The translations under genes and the position numbers were made by a program. Positions 18,848-28,174 of a stretch of 64,000 nt of DNA are shown piece after piece. Source of the DNA: Planctomycetota bacterium (GTDB lineage: Bacteria; Planctomycetota; B15-G4; JADJEK01); the NCBI GenBank assembly GCA_016709145.1, contig JADJEK010000012.1, forward strand, positions 1 to 64,000. The letters run 5' to 3'. Below the pieces are notes generated by a model. The model ran no database searches and was not told where the DNA came from. It saw only the letters and a list, made by a program, of their open reading frames with translations. Every line of letters begins with the position of its first letter. Position 1 is the stretch's first letter.

Positions 18848-19322
18848 AGTAACCACTCCGTCGCCAAAGGACGTCGAGAACGGGCTCTCGCTGCGGCCAT
18901 TCAGCAGCCCGCCGCAGCCGTGGCGATCCGCTCTACACGTCTCGTCAGTACGTCACCTGGGGCGAGATCCACAAGGGTCGCGAATCACGCCGTCGAGAAG
19001 CCACCCCTGCGGCTTTGAATGGCCGCAGCGAGAGCCCGTTCTCGACGTCCCTTCGCGTGAAGTCTCACGCGCGACTCAAGGGCGCGGGGGTTCCCAAAGG
19101 GGGGCTTCGCTCGTTTGTGAAGCCCCCCTTTGGTCGTTCGACCGCGAAGCGGTCGAACGAGGGGGGGCGCGGGGGGAACGGAGTTCCCCCCGCCTTCGCC
19201 CTGCGGGCTCGCGCGAAAGCAACGCGGTACGGCCTCCGGCCTCTGTGGAACGGGGCGTGGGGCCTGCGGCCCCACCTCGCCTCGACGCCCGAGCAGGCGT
19301 CGGGCCATGCGGCCCGAGCCCT
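18848..19322 (+). repeat. Dispersed hairpin-rich element, copy A
   Basis: It begins with AACCACTCCGTCGCCAA and continues to the stop codon of the next gene. It contains a perfect 35-bp inverted repeat (18869-18903 with 19016-19050) and a series of strong hairpins. These are a 15-bp stem with 10-nt loop (19094-19108/19119-19133), an 11-bp stem with GAA loop (19135-19145/19149-19159), and a GGGGGAAC/GTTCCCCC stem near 19172-19190. A shorter copy lies on the other strand at about 27695-27922 with the same order of hairpins. It sits between two convergent genes. No credible reading frame is present. Confidence 0.8.
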
Positions 19323-22226
19323 CTATTTGCTTCCTAGGCTCACGTTCTCGGTGCGCGTTTCGCCGTCTTGCACCTGCATCTGTTTCGTGGCGCCGTTGTA
19401 GCTCGGGTGCGTCGCGCTCAGCGTGTACGTACCCGGCACCAGGTTGGCGAACGTCACGCGGCCCAACGAATCGGTTCGCAAGCGGTCGCGGTAGCCGAGC
19501 GCGTTCGACTCGAGCTGCAGCGTCGCGCCCGCCAGCGAGAGCCCACCTTTGCCGTCGACCTTCACCACCACTTGACCGACGCCGTCCACTTGCAGCGATC
19601 GCTCGATCAACTCGCCATTACCGACGAAGATCGCGACCGGCTTCACGACTGGCGCTCGTGCGCTGCCGGCGCCGAGGCCGTACCAGCCCTCCTTCACGTC
19701 GCGGAAGCGGAAGCCGCCGTCCTTGTTCGTGCGCTGCGATTGCGGCCGGCCGCGCTTCAGCTTCAGTTCGGCGCCGGGCTTGGGCTCTTCGATCGGCGCG
19801 AGGAACACGTTCAGGCGCGACACGCTCGCGCCGTTGCGCGCGGTCAAGCGCCCCGACACTTCCGCGGCGCGCGCTGCCTCGAGCACGAGCGGCGGCAAGC
19901 CCTGCACGACTTGGACGACGATCGGCGCGCTTTCCTTGTAGCCCGATGCGCGGACGCGCAGGTTGTACGGCCCCGGCTGCAGGTCGGCCAAGGCGAAGGC
20001 TCCGTTCGCGGCGTGGAAGCTCTGCGAACGCGGCGTCGGCGCGCTCATCACCATCCCCGGATCCGACGCGATCGACTCGTCGCGGATCGGATCGGCGCTG
20101 ACGCTGAAGTCGATCAACGGTCGACGCGTCGACGCGTCGACGACTTGCCCGACGAGCGTCAGGTTCGGCTGCAGGATGATCGTCGGCGGCGACTGCGGAT
20201 CGACACTCATGACGAAGCGCGGCGCGTAGTTCTCGTGACGGACCGCGATCGCGAGCTTCTCGTCGGCTCGTAGACCTTTCACGACGAACGAACCGTTGGC
20301 GTCGCTGCGGACCAGCGCTCGGAACGAGGCCATGCCGCGATCACCGCCGCCGGTGGCCGCTCCGAACACACGGCGCGTGAAGCCGCCATCACCGCCGCCG
20401 GGCCCCAGGGGCCCGCCCCGGCCACCGCGGCCGCCACCACCGCCGCCGCCCCGATTCGCACCGTCGCCGCGGTCGTTGTTGCGGCCACGCGCGTTGCCGA
20501 GGTTCTGCGGCGGCGTCCAATTCGGATCCATCGCGAACGCCGTGACCACCGCGTCGTCGACACCCTGGCCGGACGGGTCGGTGACGCGGCCCGTGATCAC
20601 GAGCCCTTCGATCAACTGCAGCGTCGCCTCGGCGCGTTGCCCCGAAACCAGCGTCAACTCGAGCGGCTCGGAATAGAACTGGTTCACGCGCGCGGACAAC
20701 TTGATGTTGCCGGACGGCATCTGCTCGAGGCCGAGCTTGCCCTCTTCGTTCGTGAACTGCATCGGTCCGCGATCGAGCGCACGCCACACCACGTTCGGCA
20801 CTTCGTCGACGAGCACACGCGCGAACGGCGCCGGCTGACCGAGCGAGTCGAGCACGGTCACCGTCACCGCGGCCGCGGGTTCGAGCATCAGCTCGAGGTC
20901 GTCGATCGTCTCGCCTTCGGCAGCCACGACTCCCTGCACACGGCACGGCCCGAACTCGGAGTCCGGGGCGAATGCGACCACTTCGAGGTCCGCGCCCGGC
21001 CGCACGTCGGAGAACGTGAAGCGACCGGCCGCATCGGTTTCCACGTTGCGCCGGTCCGCATCGAAGCGCCCGCCGCCGCGCACGCTCACCTGCGCACCCT
21101 CGCGCGGATTGCCGCTCGCATCGAGCACGACGCCGCCGAGCGTGCAGCTCTTCACCAGGGTGACTTCGACGCGCCACTCGTCGGCGCCGCTGTCTTCTTC
21201 GAGGTCGCGCTGCTCGGCGGCAAAGCCATCCGCGCGCACGAGCAGTGCGAGCTCACGCCGCGACACGGCTTCGAAGCGGTACGTCCCGGTCGCATCGGTG
21301 GTCGCCTGTTCGCGCAGCAGCGCGTCCTCGTCGTCGCGGCCGAGGCGACTCGCCGCGAGCTCCAGCGCGGCGCCGGGAATCGGCTGCCCCGAGAATCCAT
21401 CGAGCACTGCCACTACGAGCGGAACACCGGGCACCAGCGCGAGGTCGAGGTGGTCGGCGCCCTCGGCGCCGGGCAAGACCCCATCGAGCTCGAGCACGTC
21501 GAACCCACGCGCGTAGACCTCGAGCCGCGCGGTCGCGCCGTCGAGATCGGTGAACTCGAACGCGCCGCGCGCATCGCTCGTCGCCTCCTGGTCGGCGAAT
21601 CCCTGCTGGATGCGCACGCGCGCGCCGGCGACCGGCAGACCCGTCGATTCCTCGCGCAGCAGTCCGCCGAGCTTCATTCCGCGCTTCAGGACGACGTCGA
21701 CTTCGTCGTTCGGCACGAGCGGCGTGACCTCGCGCACCGCGAACCCCGCCTTGGTCACGGCGAGCCGGAACACTCCGATCTCCGGGACGGCGAACGTGAA
21801 GGCGCCGTCGGCGCCGCTCTCGCCCTTGGCCTCGAACTCCGAGAACGGCATCGACAGGCGGTCGTTGCGCATACCGGGCTCGAGTTCGAGCACGGCTCCA
21901 GCGATCGGGTTGCCGGCTTCGTCGCGAACGCGACCCGCCACCTTCGCGGTGAGCTGCTCGGCCTTCGGCAGGCGTGCCGGCGCCGCGACGGGACCGGTCG
22001 CCGGTGCATTCGACTCGGCGACGGCCTCGGCGCGCGCGGTCGTATCGGCCACGAATCCGTCCGCGGCGTCGGCGGACGGCTCGCTCCGCGCCGGCGCGGC
22101 AGCGGCCGGCCGATCGTCCACGCGCGGCGTCGATTCGTCGCCCGCCGAGAACAGCAGCACGCCGAGCATCGCGATCGCGAACAGGAGCAAGGTGCCCAGC
22201 ACGAGTTGGATCGGTCGCATGCGCAT
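19323..22226 (-). CDS. Membrane-anchored carboxypeptidase-regulatory-like repeat protein, 967 aa
   Basis: ATG 22226 (MRMRPIQ) opens a signal anchor, residues ~6-28 (LVLGTLLLFAIAMLGVLLF), then an Ala/Asp-rich linker. About nine carboxypeptidase-regulatory-like domains follow (GRVRDEAGNPIAGAVLEL; GVVLDASGNPREGAQVSV; FTFSDVRPGADLEVVAF; LVPGTYTLSATHPSY). Between two of them, around residues 560-610, lies an unusual Gly/Arg/Asn-rich insert (NDRGDGANRGGGGGGGRGG). It is a paralogue of the 5180-8101 protein and convergent with the giant gene at 13459. No catalytic motif is seen; an extracytoplasmic scaffold role is inferred. Further in-frame codons upstream of 22226 would precede the anchor with a basic leader and have no better ribosome site. 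Confidence 0.85.
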   Translation of the reverse strand: MRMRPIQLVLGTLLLFAIAMLGVLLFSAGDESTPRVDDRPAAAAPARSEPSADAADGFVADTTARAEAVAESNAPATGPVAAPARLPKAEQLTAKVAGRVRDEAGNPIAGAVLELEPGMRNDRLSMPFSEFEAKGESGADGAFTFAVPEIGVFRLAVTKAGFAVREVTPLVPNDEVDVVLKRGMKLGGLLREESTGLPVAGARVRIQQGFADQEATSDARGAFEFTDLDGATARLEVYARGFDVLELDGVLPGAEGADHLDLALVPGVPLVVAVLDGFSGQPIPGAALELAASRLGRDDEDALLREQATTDATGTYRFEAVSRRELALLVRADGFAAEQRDLEEDSGADEWRVEVTLVKSCTLGGVVLDASGNPREGAQVSVRGGGRFDADRRNVETDAAGRFTFSDVRPGADLEVVAFAPDSEFGPCRVQGVVAAEGETIDDLELMLEPAAAVTVTVLDSLGQPAPFARVLVDEVPNVVWRALDRGPMQFTNEEGKLGLEQMPSGNIKLSARVNQFYSEPLELTLVSGQRAEATLQLIEGLVITGRVTDPSGQGVDDAVVTAFAMDPNWTPPQNLGNARGRNNDRGDGANRGGGGGGGRGGRGGPLGPGGGDGGFTRRVFGAATGGGDRGMASFRALVRSDANGSFVVKGLRADEKLAIAVRHENYAPRFVMSVDPQSPPTIILQPNLTLVGQVVDASTRRPLIDFSVSADPIRDESIASDPGMVMSAPTPRSQSFHAANGAFALADLQPGPYNLRVRASGYKESAPIVVQVVQGLPPLVLEAARAAEVSGRLTARNGASVSRLNVFLAPIEEPKPGAELKLKRGRPQSQRTNKDGGFRFRDVKEGWYGLGAGSARAPVVKPVAIFVGNGELIERSLQVDGVGQVVVKVDGKGGLSLAGATLQLESNALGYRDRLRTDSLGRVTFANLVPGTYTLSATHPSYNGATKQMQVQDGETRTENVSLGSK

Positions 22227-22465
22227 CGGCTTCCGGGGTTCGGGTCGACGAGGGAGTGTGCCAGACCGCGGCGCGAGACGCAGTAAGCGGCCGGTAAGAG
22301 GAAGGAGTCGCGCGACGGGCTTTCGCCAAATGCGGAGACCGCGCCGAAACCCGAGGCAGCGGCGACTGCCCGCTTGGCATGACCCCGGGCCGCCTGCCAT
22401 CATGCGCCGGCATCGTGCTTGGCACCGCGCGCCGCCGCGCCACCGTCGAACAAGGGGGTCTCATC

Positions 22466-25030
22466 GTGTCGTCCAACCGGTTCTCGTCGACGCGGACGTG
22501 CGCGTCGATCGGCTCGTTCGTGCTGCTCCTCGCGAGTTCCGTCCACGCGCAGAACAAGCCGCTGTTCCCTTCCCAGCAGTACCCGACGGGGGCCCTGCCG
22601 TCGGACGCCGCCCTCGCCGACCTCAACGGCGACGGGATCGGCGATCTGATCGTGGTCAGTCGCGGCTCGAACGACGTCCGCGTGCGCTTCGGCACGGCCT
22701 TCGGAGCGTTCGGCCCCTCAACGGCGTACCCGGTGACGTTCCTCGCGGAGGCGATCGAACTCGCCGACTTGAACGGCGACGGCAAGCTCGACTTCGTGAC
22801 GGCGGGTTCGTTCTTCTCGGATCTGAACATCGGTTTGGGAACCAGCGGCGGAGCGTTCGCTCCGGCCACCTCGATCCCGGCCGGAGGTGGCGCGCCACTG
22901 GACCTCGGTCTCGGCGACCTCGATGGCGACGGCAAGGTCGACGCCGTCGTGACGAATCCCAACGCGTCGAAGTTGTCGTGGTTGAAGGGCAACGGAACCG
23001 GCAGCTTCGGCGCCCCGCAAACGGTCGGCGCGGGCGCACGCCCCGAGCGCCTCGTGCTGGTGGACCTCGACAACGACGGCGATCTCGACGTCGCGTCGGG
23101 CTTGGTCGACGCCGATGCGATGGGTGTCTACCGCAACGATGGCTCGGGGTCGTTCACGACGCTTACCAGCGTCACGACCGGCGACGAACCGAAGAGCATC
23201 GCCGCCGGTGACCTCAACGGCGATGGCATCCCTGATCTCGTCACCGGGGACTACTCCGGTCAGTCGGTCTCCGTGGCGAAGGGCCTCGGACTCGGTGCGT
23301 TCGCCGCGGCGACGTCGACGGCACTCACCACCACCAATGGACTGGCGTTCCCGCGCGACGTGGCACTGGTCGACGTCGACCTCGACGGCAAGCGCGACGT
23401 GCTGGTGGGCGCATCGGCCGCCGATCGCATGCTCGCACTGATCGGCGACGGCGCGCTCGGGTTCGTCGCGGGCGGCGAGTTCCGGGTCGGCCGGCGTCCC
23501 GTTCGCATCCTGCCGAGTTCGGTGAACGGCGACGCGTCCGTCGATGCGATCGCGGTCGCGACGGATTCGAACGCGGCGACCGTGCTGATGGGCAACGGTT
23601 CGGGCGCGTTCACGCAATCGGCCGTGTATCCCGTGCCGTTCGCGAGCCACGGCGTGGCGATCGGCGACCTCGACGGGGACGGGGACTTCGACGCGGTCGC
23701 CGGTTCGTATTGGAACGCGACGCTGCAGGCGTTCTCGGGCAACGGCTTCGGCGGATTGACCGCGGCCGGATCGATCGCGACGGCGCCGAACCCGTACGGC
23801 GTCGAGCTCGCCGACTTGGATCACGACGGCGACCTCGACGCGATCTCGGCGGCTCAGTTGGCGAACGCGATCGCGGTCCATCGCGGCGGGGCCGGCGTGT
23901 CGTTCCTTCCGCACACGACGTTCGCGACCGGGACGCAGCCGTACTACTTCGACGTCGGTGACGTGAACGGCGACGGCAACCCCGACGTCGCCTGCGCCAA
24001 CTTCGGCAGCGGCACGGCCTCGATCCTGCTCGGCAACGGCACGGCCGGATTCACGCCGGGGCCCACACTGACGTGCGGCTCGTTCCCGATCAACTGCGGC
24101 TTCGGTGACACCGACTCGAACGGCGACCTCGACCTCGTCGTGGCGAACTACTGGTCGCACGACCAGTCGTACTTCCGCGGCAACGGCAACGGCACGTTCC
24201 AAGCCCCCACGACGCTGACGGGTTCGAGCCATCCGAACGACGTCACGTTCGCCGACGTGAACCACGACGGACGCGACGACCTCATCACGACGAACGCGGG
24301 CAACGACATCCACGTGCGACTCGGAAGCCCCACTGGCGTGTTCGGGGCCGCGATCGTGGTCCCGATGGATCAAGGGCCGTTCGCGACCCGCGTCGCCGAG
24401 ATCGACGGCGACGGGAACGTCGATCTCGTGGTCGCGCGTGGTTGGGACAACCTCAGCCTCGTGCTCGGTGACGGCACCGGGAACTTCGGCAGTCGGATCG
24501 ACACCGTCGTCGGGGCCTATCCCCGCGCATTGGACGTCGCCGACATGAACAGCGACGGCCGCACCGACATCGTGGTCGCGAGCGAGAGCGCCTCGATCAC
24601 GATGGTGCTGAACCAGAGCAGCGCCGCGTACGTGCTCGCCTACGGCTCCAATCCGACGCAGTGCAAAGGCAGCGGCGGATTCGTCCCACGGCTGCAGTCG
24701 ACGTGCTGCCCGGCGCCGAACCAGACGATCACGATCACCCTCGATCGCGCGCTCGGCGGCTCGAGCGCGATCGCGTTCTTCGGCCTCGCGCAGTCGGCGA
24801 TCCCGATCCCGGGCACGGTCGATTGCTTCCTGCGCGTCGCTCCGCTCTTGCCGCTGTCGTTCTCGTTGCCGCTGTTCGGCTCGGGTCCGGGCAACGGCGC
24901 GATCTCGTTCCCTGCGACGATCCCGCCCGGTTCGTTCGGCGTCGCGATCACGATGCAGGCGTTCGTGCTCGATCCGGGCGGCGAACTCGGGTTCACCGCG
25001 TCGAACGGACTCGAGATCTTCGTGCCGTGA
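22466..25030 (+). CDS. Exported FG-GAP/VCBS repeat protein with C-terminal module, 854 aa
   Basis: GTG 22466 has AAGGGGG 9 bases upstream. Residues 1-28 are a signal peptide ending in SVHAQ. From ~40 to ~720 there are about thirteen FG-GAP/VCBS repeats of a seven-bladed-propeller type, each with a DLNGDGxxD/DLDGDGxxD calcium loop (DLNGDGIGDL, DLDGDGKVDA, DVNGDGNPDV, DLDHDGDLDA). The last ~125 residues begin at CKGSGGFVPRL and form a separate module shared with other exported proteins here (32579, 46752, 48352, and more weakly 54333). A secreted or surface location is inferred; no catalytic residues are evident. It is divergent from the gene at 19323-22226. Confidence 0.88.
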   Translation: MSSNRFSSTRTCASIGSFVLLLASSVHAQNKPLFPSQQYPTGALPSDAALADLNGDGIGDLIVVSRGSNDVRVRFGTAFGAFGPSTAYPVTFLAEAIELADLNGDGKLDFVTAGSFFSDLNIGLGTSGGAFAPATSIPAGGGAPLDLGLGDLDGDGKVDAVVTNPNASKLSWLKGNGTGSFGAPQTVGAGARPERLVLVDLDNDGDLDVASGLVDADAMGVYRNDGSGSFTTLTSVTTGDEPKSIAAGDLNGDGIPDLVTGDYSGQSVSVAKGLGLGAFAAATSTALTTTNGLAFPRDVALVDVDLDGKRDVLVGASAADRMLALIGDGALGFVAGGEFRVGRRPVRILPSSVNGDASVDAIAVATDSNAATVLMGNGSGAFTQSAVYPVPFASHGVAIGDLDGDGDFDAVAGSYWNATLQAFSGNGFGGLTAAGSIATAPNPYGVELADLDHDGDLDAISAAQLANAIAVHRGGAGVSFLPHTTFATGTQPYYFDVGDVNGDGNPDVACANFGSGTASILLGNGTAGFTPGPTLTCGSFPINCGFGDTDSNGDLDLVVANYWSHDQSYFRGNGNGTFQAPTTLTGSSHPNDVTFADVNHDGRDDLITTNAGNDIHVRLGSPTGVFGAAIVVPMDQGPFATRVAEIDGDGNVDLVVARGWDNLSLVLGDGTGNFGSRIDTVVGAYPRALDVADMNSDGRTDIVVASESASITMVLNQSSAAYVLAYGSNPTQCKGSGGFVPRLQSTCCPAPNQTITITLDRALGGSSAIAFFGLAQSAIPIPGTVDCFLRVAPLLPLSFSLPLFGSGPGNGAISFPATIPPGSFGVAITMQAFVLDPGGELGFTASNGLEIFVP

Positions 25031-25069
25031 CGGGGTCAGCGCTTCGAACACGATGTTCATGAGCGGTGC

Positions 25070-25621
25070 TCACGCGCCCATCGCTCGGGTGAGCCGTTGG
25101 CGACCGCGATGCAGCGCGACCTTCACCGCGGAGATGCTGAGGCCGCACTCGCGCGCGATGTCGCGGTACGTCATGCCACGAGCGAAGCGCAGGAACAGCA
25201 GCGAGCTCTCGTAACGCGTCAGCCGCGTCATCGCGCCCCAGACCGGCTCGGGCGTCTCGGCGACGCTGCCGTCGTTGCCGACGATCGGTGGCGCGTCGAC
25301 GACGTGTTCGGGCTCGATGAGTTCGCGCTCAGGGCGCGTCTCGCGCCGCCGCGCCTGATCGACGGCGAGGTTCTGCGTCACGCGGCGCAACCAACCGAAC
25401 ACGTCGGCGCAACCTTCGAGCAACCACAGGGATTGGTGGAGGCGCACGAACGCCTCTTGGGCCAAGTCCTGCGCGTGATGGACGTCGCGCGCGTGGCGGC
25501 GCGTCGCAGCGACCAGTCCGCGCCAATGCCGTTGGAACAACGTCGTGAACGCATCGCGATCCCCGAGTCGCGCCGCGGTCACGAGTTCGCCATCGCTCCG
25601 ACCGTCGCTTCGAACGTCCAT
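25070..25621 (-). CDS. ECF-type RNA polymerase sigma factor, 183 aa
   Basis: Residues ~10-90 match sigma region 2 (GDRDAFTTLFQRHWRGLVAA; DLAQEAFVRLHQSLW; FGWLRRVTQNLAVDQARR). Residues ~125-180 match region 4 with its helix-turn-helix (MTYRDIARECGLSISAVKVALHRGRQRL). No region 3 or C-terminal extension is present, as usual for ECF factors. ATG 25621 is preceded by GGGAAGGG; longer frames would add an arginine-rich, non-conserved leader. No anti-sigma gene is adjacent: the neighbour at 25801 is an acyltransferase on the same strand, and the gene converges with the FG-GAP gene ending at 25030. Confidence 0.9.
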   Translation of the reverse strand: MDVRSDGRSDGELVTAARLGDRDAFTTLFQRHWRGLVAATRRHARDVHHAQDLAQEAFVRLHQSLWLLEGCADVFGWLRRVTQNLAVDQARRRETRPERELIEPEHVVDAPPIVGNDGSVAETPEPVWGAMTRLTRYESSLLFLRFARGMTYRDIARECGLSISAVKVALHRGRQRLTRAMGA

Positions 25622-25800
25622 CGACGACACCCTTCCCGCGCACCGCGGCGCGCATCGTGTGCTCGCGCCACGTGCTGCGTGGCCGCGACGACGAACGCGC
25701 ACGACACCGCGCGGTTACCGCGAAGACGGAGATGCGATCGAGGTTTCGAAACAACCGCGCGACGCCGACGATCCGGCGATCGGCATGCCCTCGCGTGAAC

Positions 25801-26514
25801 TCAGGTCGACGGCAAGGCCTCGACCGCGGCGCGAATGCGTTGCGTGAACTCGGCCGCGCACGCGCGGCGCTGCGTCGGTTCGTCGACGCACTCTGGTGCG
25901 ACGAGCGCGGGTCCGAGCACGATCGACACGCGCGCGGGGCGAGGAATGCGCGCGCCTTTCTTCAGCGCCGCGAACGTCCCGACGATGCGCACGGGCACCA
26001 CCGGCACGCGCTGTCTGATCGCGAGCACGGCCGCACCGGCTTGGAAGCCGCGTAACGTGCCGTCCGCGCTGATGCGTCCTTCGGGGAAGATGCCGAGCGC
26101 GGCGCCGTGTTCGAGCGCAGCCGCCGCGGCGCTCATCGCGCCGCGATTACCGCCGTCGTCGCGCACGGCGATCGCGCGCATCAGGACGAAGAACGGTCGC
26201 AGCAAGCGGCGGCGGTACCACGCCAGAGTCATGAGGAACACGATGCGCCGAGGCAACGCCGATTGCAGGACCAGCGGATCGAGCAGCGAGCAGTGGTTCG
26301 GCGCAAGGATCACCGCGCCGCTCTTCGGCAGATGCTCGAGGCCGCGCACGCTGAGGCGGAAGTACGGCCGCAGCACGAGATCGCCGAGCAGGAACCGCAC
26401 CAGCCGATAGAGGCCGCGGTTCCATGGCCCAGCGCCGGTTTCGTCCTTCACGAGCGCGCGCGAGTTCGCGGCATGCGAGCCGGCGGACGGGCCTCGACGA
26501 CCGAACTCGGCCAC
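25801..26514 (-). CDS. 1-acyl-sn-glycerol-3-phosphate acyltransferase family (PlsC)
   Basis: 237 residues with the four PlsC-family blocks: NHCSLLDP (the catalytic NHx4D), an Arg in block II after the hydrophobic stretch (RPFFVLMRAIAVRDDG), FPEGRIS (substrate phosphate binding) and VPVRIVGT (block IV). It transfers an acyl chain to a lysophosphatidate-like acceptor at the cytoplasmic membrane. The start is GTG 26514, 21 bp after the stop of the TPR gene upstream, so the two are likely co-transcribed. Confidence 0.9.
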   Translation of the reverse strand: MAEFGRRGPSAGSHAANSRALVKDETGAGPWNRGLYRLVRFLLGDLVLRPYFRLSVRGLEHLPKSGAVILAPNHCSLLDPLVLQSALPRRIVFLMTLAWYRRRLLRPFFVLMRAIAVRDDGGNRGAMSAAAAALEHGAALGIFPEGRISADGTLRGFQAGAAVLAIRQRVPVVPVRIVGTFAALKKGARIPRPARVSIVLGPALVAPECVDEPTQRRACAAEFTQRIRAAVEALPST

Positions 26515-26535
26515 GAAGCGGGCACCGCGTTCGCC

Positions 26536-27570
26536 TCAGCCCTTCTTGGCCTCGAGCGCCCAGCTCGAATCCGGGTACTCGCGCACCACGCGCTGCAGCA
26601 ACGATTGCGCGCGCGTCTTGCTCTCCGGACCTTCGACCTGCTGGAAGCACTTGGCGGCGAAGTACATCGCTTCGGGCTGCTCGCTCGATTGGTCGTTGTA
26701 GACCGTGTAGACGCGCAGGAAGCAGAACAGCGCGTCCTTGTATTTCTTCTGTTCGTAGAGCGCGCGGCCGAGGCCGTTGTAGGCGCCGGCCACGATCTCG
26801 GCCGAGGCCGCCGCACGCTCGTCGACGATGTTCTGGAAGAACTGCGTGGCGTTCGCGGTGTCGCCGGTCGCGATCATCGCGCGACCGATGCGCAAGCGCG
26901 CCTGCGACGCGACCGACGGGTACGACTTCTCGGTCGCCGCGGCGATCGTGTTGTATTTCGCGAGCGAGCCGGACGGGTCCTTGCTCTCGTCGAGGATCGC
27001 GAGCTGGAGTTCGGACTCGTGCTTGAAGCGCTCGCCGAACTTGGCCGCATCCTTCAGCAGGGTGTCGAACGCGTCGCGCGCGTTCTTCTCGTCGCCCTTG
27101 CGCGCGAACGTGAGGCCGCGGTTCAAGCGGGCGAGCGGGACGTAGCGCGATTCGGGCTGGTTCTTGATCAGGTCGTCGTAGGCCGCGACGGCGTCCGCCG
27201 ACATGCCGCCGACTCGGTAGGCCTCGGCGGCCATGAACTTGCACTTCGCCGCGAAGCCCTTCTTCGACTCGACCTCGCCGGCCGCGACGATGAACAAGCC
27301 CGCCGCGGATTTCGAGTCACCGACTCCGAACGCGTCCATCGCCGCCAGGAACTCCTCGGGGGGTTCCGAGTACTCGATGTCGGCGACGAGTTCGGACGCG
27401 TACGACTGCGGCTGCGGCACGCCCTTGCGGCGGTACTCGACCTTGTCGGTCGTTTCGTTGATCACCGTCACGCCGTCGACCGGCTTGCGGCCGTCGACGA
27501 ACTTGATGGTGTCGGCGCTGGCCGAGACGGCAGTGACGAACGCGAACGAGGCGACGAGGAGGTTGCGCAT
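26536..27570 (-). CDS. Exported TPR-repeat protein, 344 aa
   Basis: An N-terminal signal peptide (LLVASFAFVTAVSASA, residues 3-19) precedes a short SH3-like stretch (DTIKFVDGRKPVDGVTVI). Seven or so TPR units follow from ~residue 70 to the end (AAYDDLIKNQPESRYVPLARL; AKYNTIAAATEKSYPSVASQA; SLLQRVVREYPDSSWALEA). The arrangement recalls BamD/YbgF-like periplasmic TPR proteins, but no lipobox cysteine is present. A role as a periplasmic protein-interaction scaffold is inferred. The PlsC-like gene follows 21 bp downstream. Confidence 0.8.
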   Translation of the reverse strand: MRNLLVASFAFVTAVSASADTIKFVDGRKPVDGVTVINETTDKVEYRRKGVPQPQSYASELVADIEYSEPPEEFLAAMDAFGVGDSKSAAGLFIVAAGEVESKKGFAAKCKFMAAEAYRVGGMSADAVAAYDDLIKNQPESRYVPLARLNRGLTFARKGDEKNARDAFDTLLKDAAKFGERFKHESELQLAILDESKDPSGSLAKYNTIAAATEKSYPSVASQARLRIGRAMIATGDTANATQFFQNIVDERAAASAEIVAGAYNGLGRALYEQKKYKDALFCFLRVYTVYNDQSSEQPEAMYFAAKCFQQVEGPESKTRAQSLLQRVVREYPDSSWALEAKKG

Positions 27571-27694
27571 GGCGGGCGTTCTGTAGGAGGGAATGGAGTC
27601 CGGGAAACCACGGATTCCAGAACGGATGAGCTCGCACGGAGTTCGAACCGGCCCGGACGCGGAAAACGCGGGAATGTAGGTGAGGGCTCACGGA

Positions 27695-27922
27695 GGGTCA
27701 AGCGCGGCGCTCGGGCGTCGGCCTTCGGCCGGATTACGGAGGCTCCGCCTCCGTAGGCCAGGGCGGGGGCCAAAGCCCCCGCGCCCCCTCGCTCGACCGC
27801 TTCGCGGTCGAGCGACCCAAGGGAAGGCCGTACAAGCGAGCGGACCTTCCCTTGGGAATCCCATCCGCCCTTGGGCCGCTCGGGGGACTTCACGACGTCC
27901 CTTGGCGACGGAGTGGTTCTCT
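27695..27922 (-). repeat. Dispersed hairpin-rich element, copy B
   Basis: Read on the minus strand it starts with AACCACTCCGTCGCCAA and runs through the same ordered hairpins as copy A (18848-19322). These are a CCCAAGGGAAGG stem (27816-27827/27845-27856), an 11-bp stem with GAA loop (27790-27800/27804-27814), a GGGGGC/GCCCCC stem, and a GGAGGC-GGA-GCCTCC stem near 27737-27753. Stem bases differ from copy A on both sides while pairing is kept. It occupies the gene-free interval between the TPR gene and xdhC. It lacks the ~150-bp part of copy A holding the 35-bp inverted repeat. Confidence 0.8.
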
Positions 27923-28053
27923 GCTGACGAGCGTGCGGCATGAAACCGAGGAAGAGTGACGGTTCTCGCTCCGCGCCATGGTTCGGCGGAGGTTGGGCAC
28001 GTTCAGCGTTTGGACGCGATCGCGCAAGTCGTGGAGCACTCGCCATGTAAAGC

Positions 28054-28082
28054 GCGTGCGATTGCCGCCGGCAATCGCACGC
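28054..28082 (-). terminator. Perfect 13-bp hairpin downstream of xdhC
   Basis: Arms 28054-28066 and 28070-28082 pair without mismatch around a 3-nt loop, about 90 bp after the xdhC stop. On the minus strand CTTTA follows the stem, a weak T-tract. It may be a terminator, or belong to the surrounding repeat-rich interval, where no other gene is seen between 27923 and 28174. Confidence 0.5.
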
Positions 28083-28174
28083 GGGTACCCGCGTCGAGTT
28101 GCCGGCGGTCATCGCGCGCGGGCTTGGGCTCGCGCTGGACTTGGGTTGCGGCGAGTCGCGTGCCGGCTCGCGCG

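Noticed and set aside
27571..28174. Protein-coding gene in the repeat-rich interval
   Set aside because: Frames follow hairpin DNA (Arg/Pro/Gly-rich) and are shared with copy A only because the DNA is repeated.
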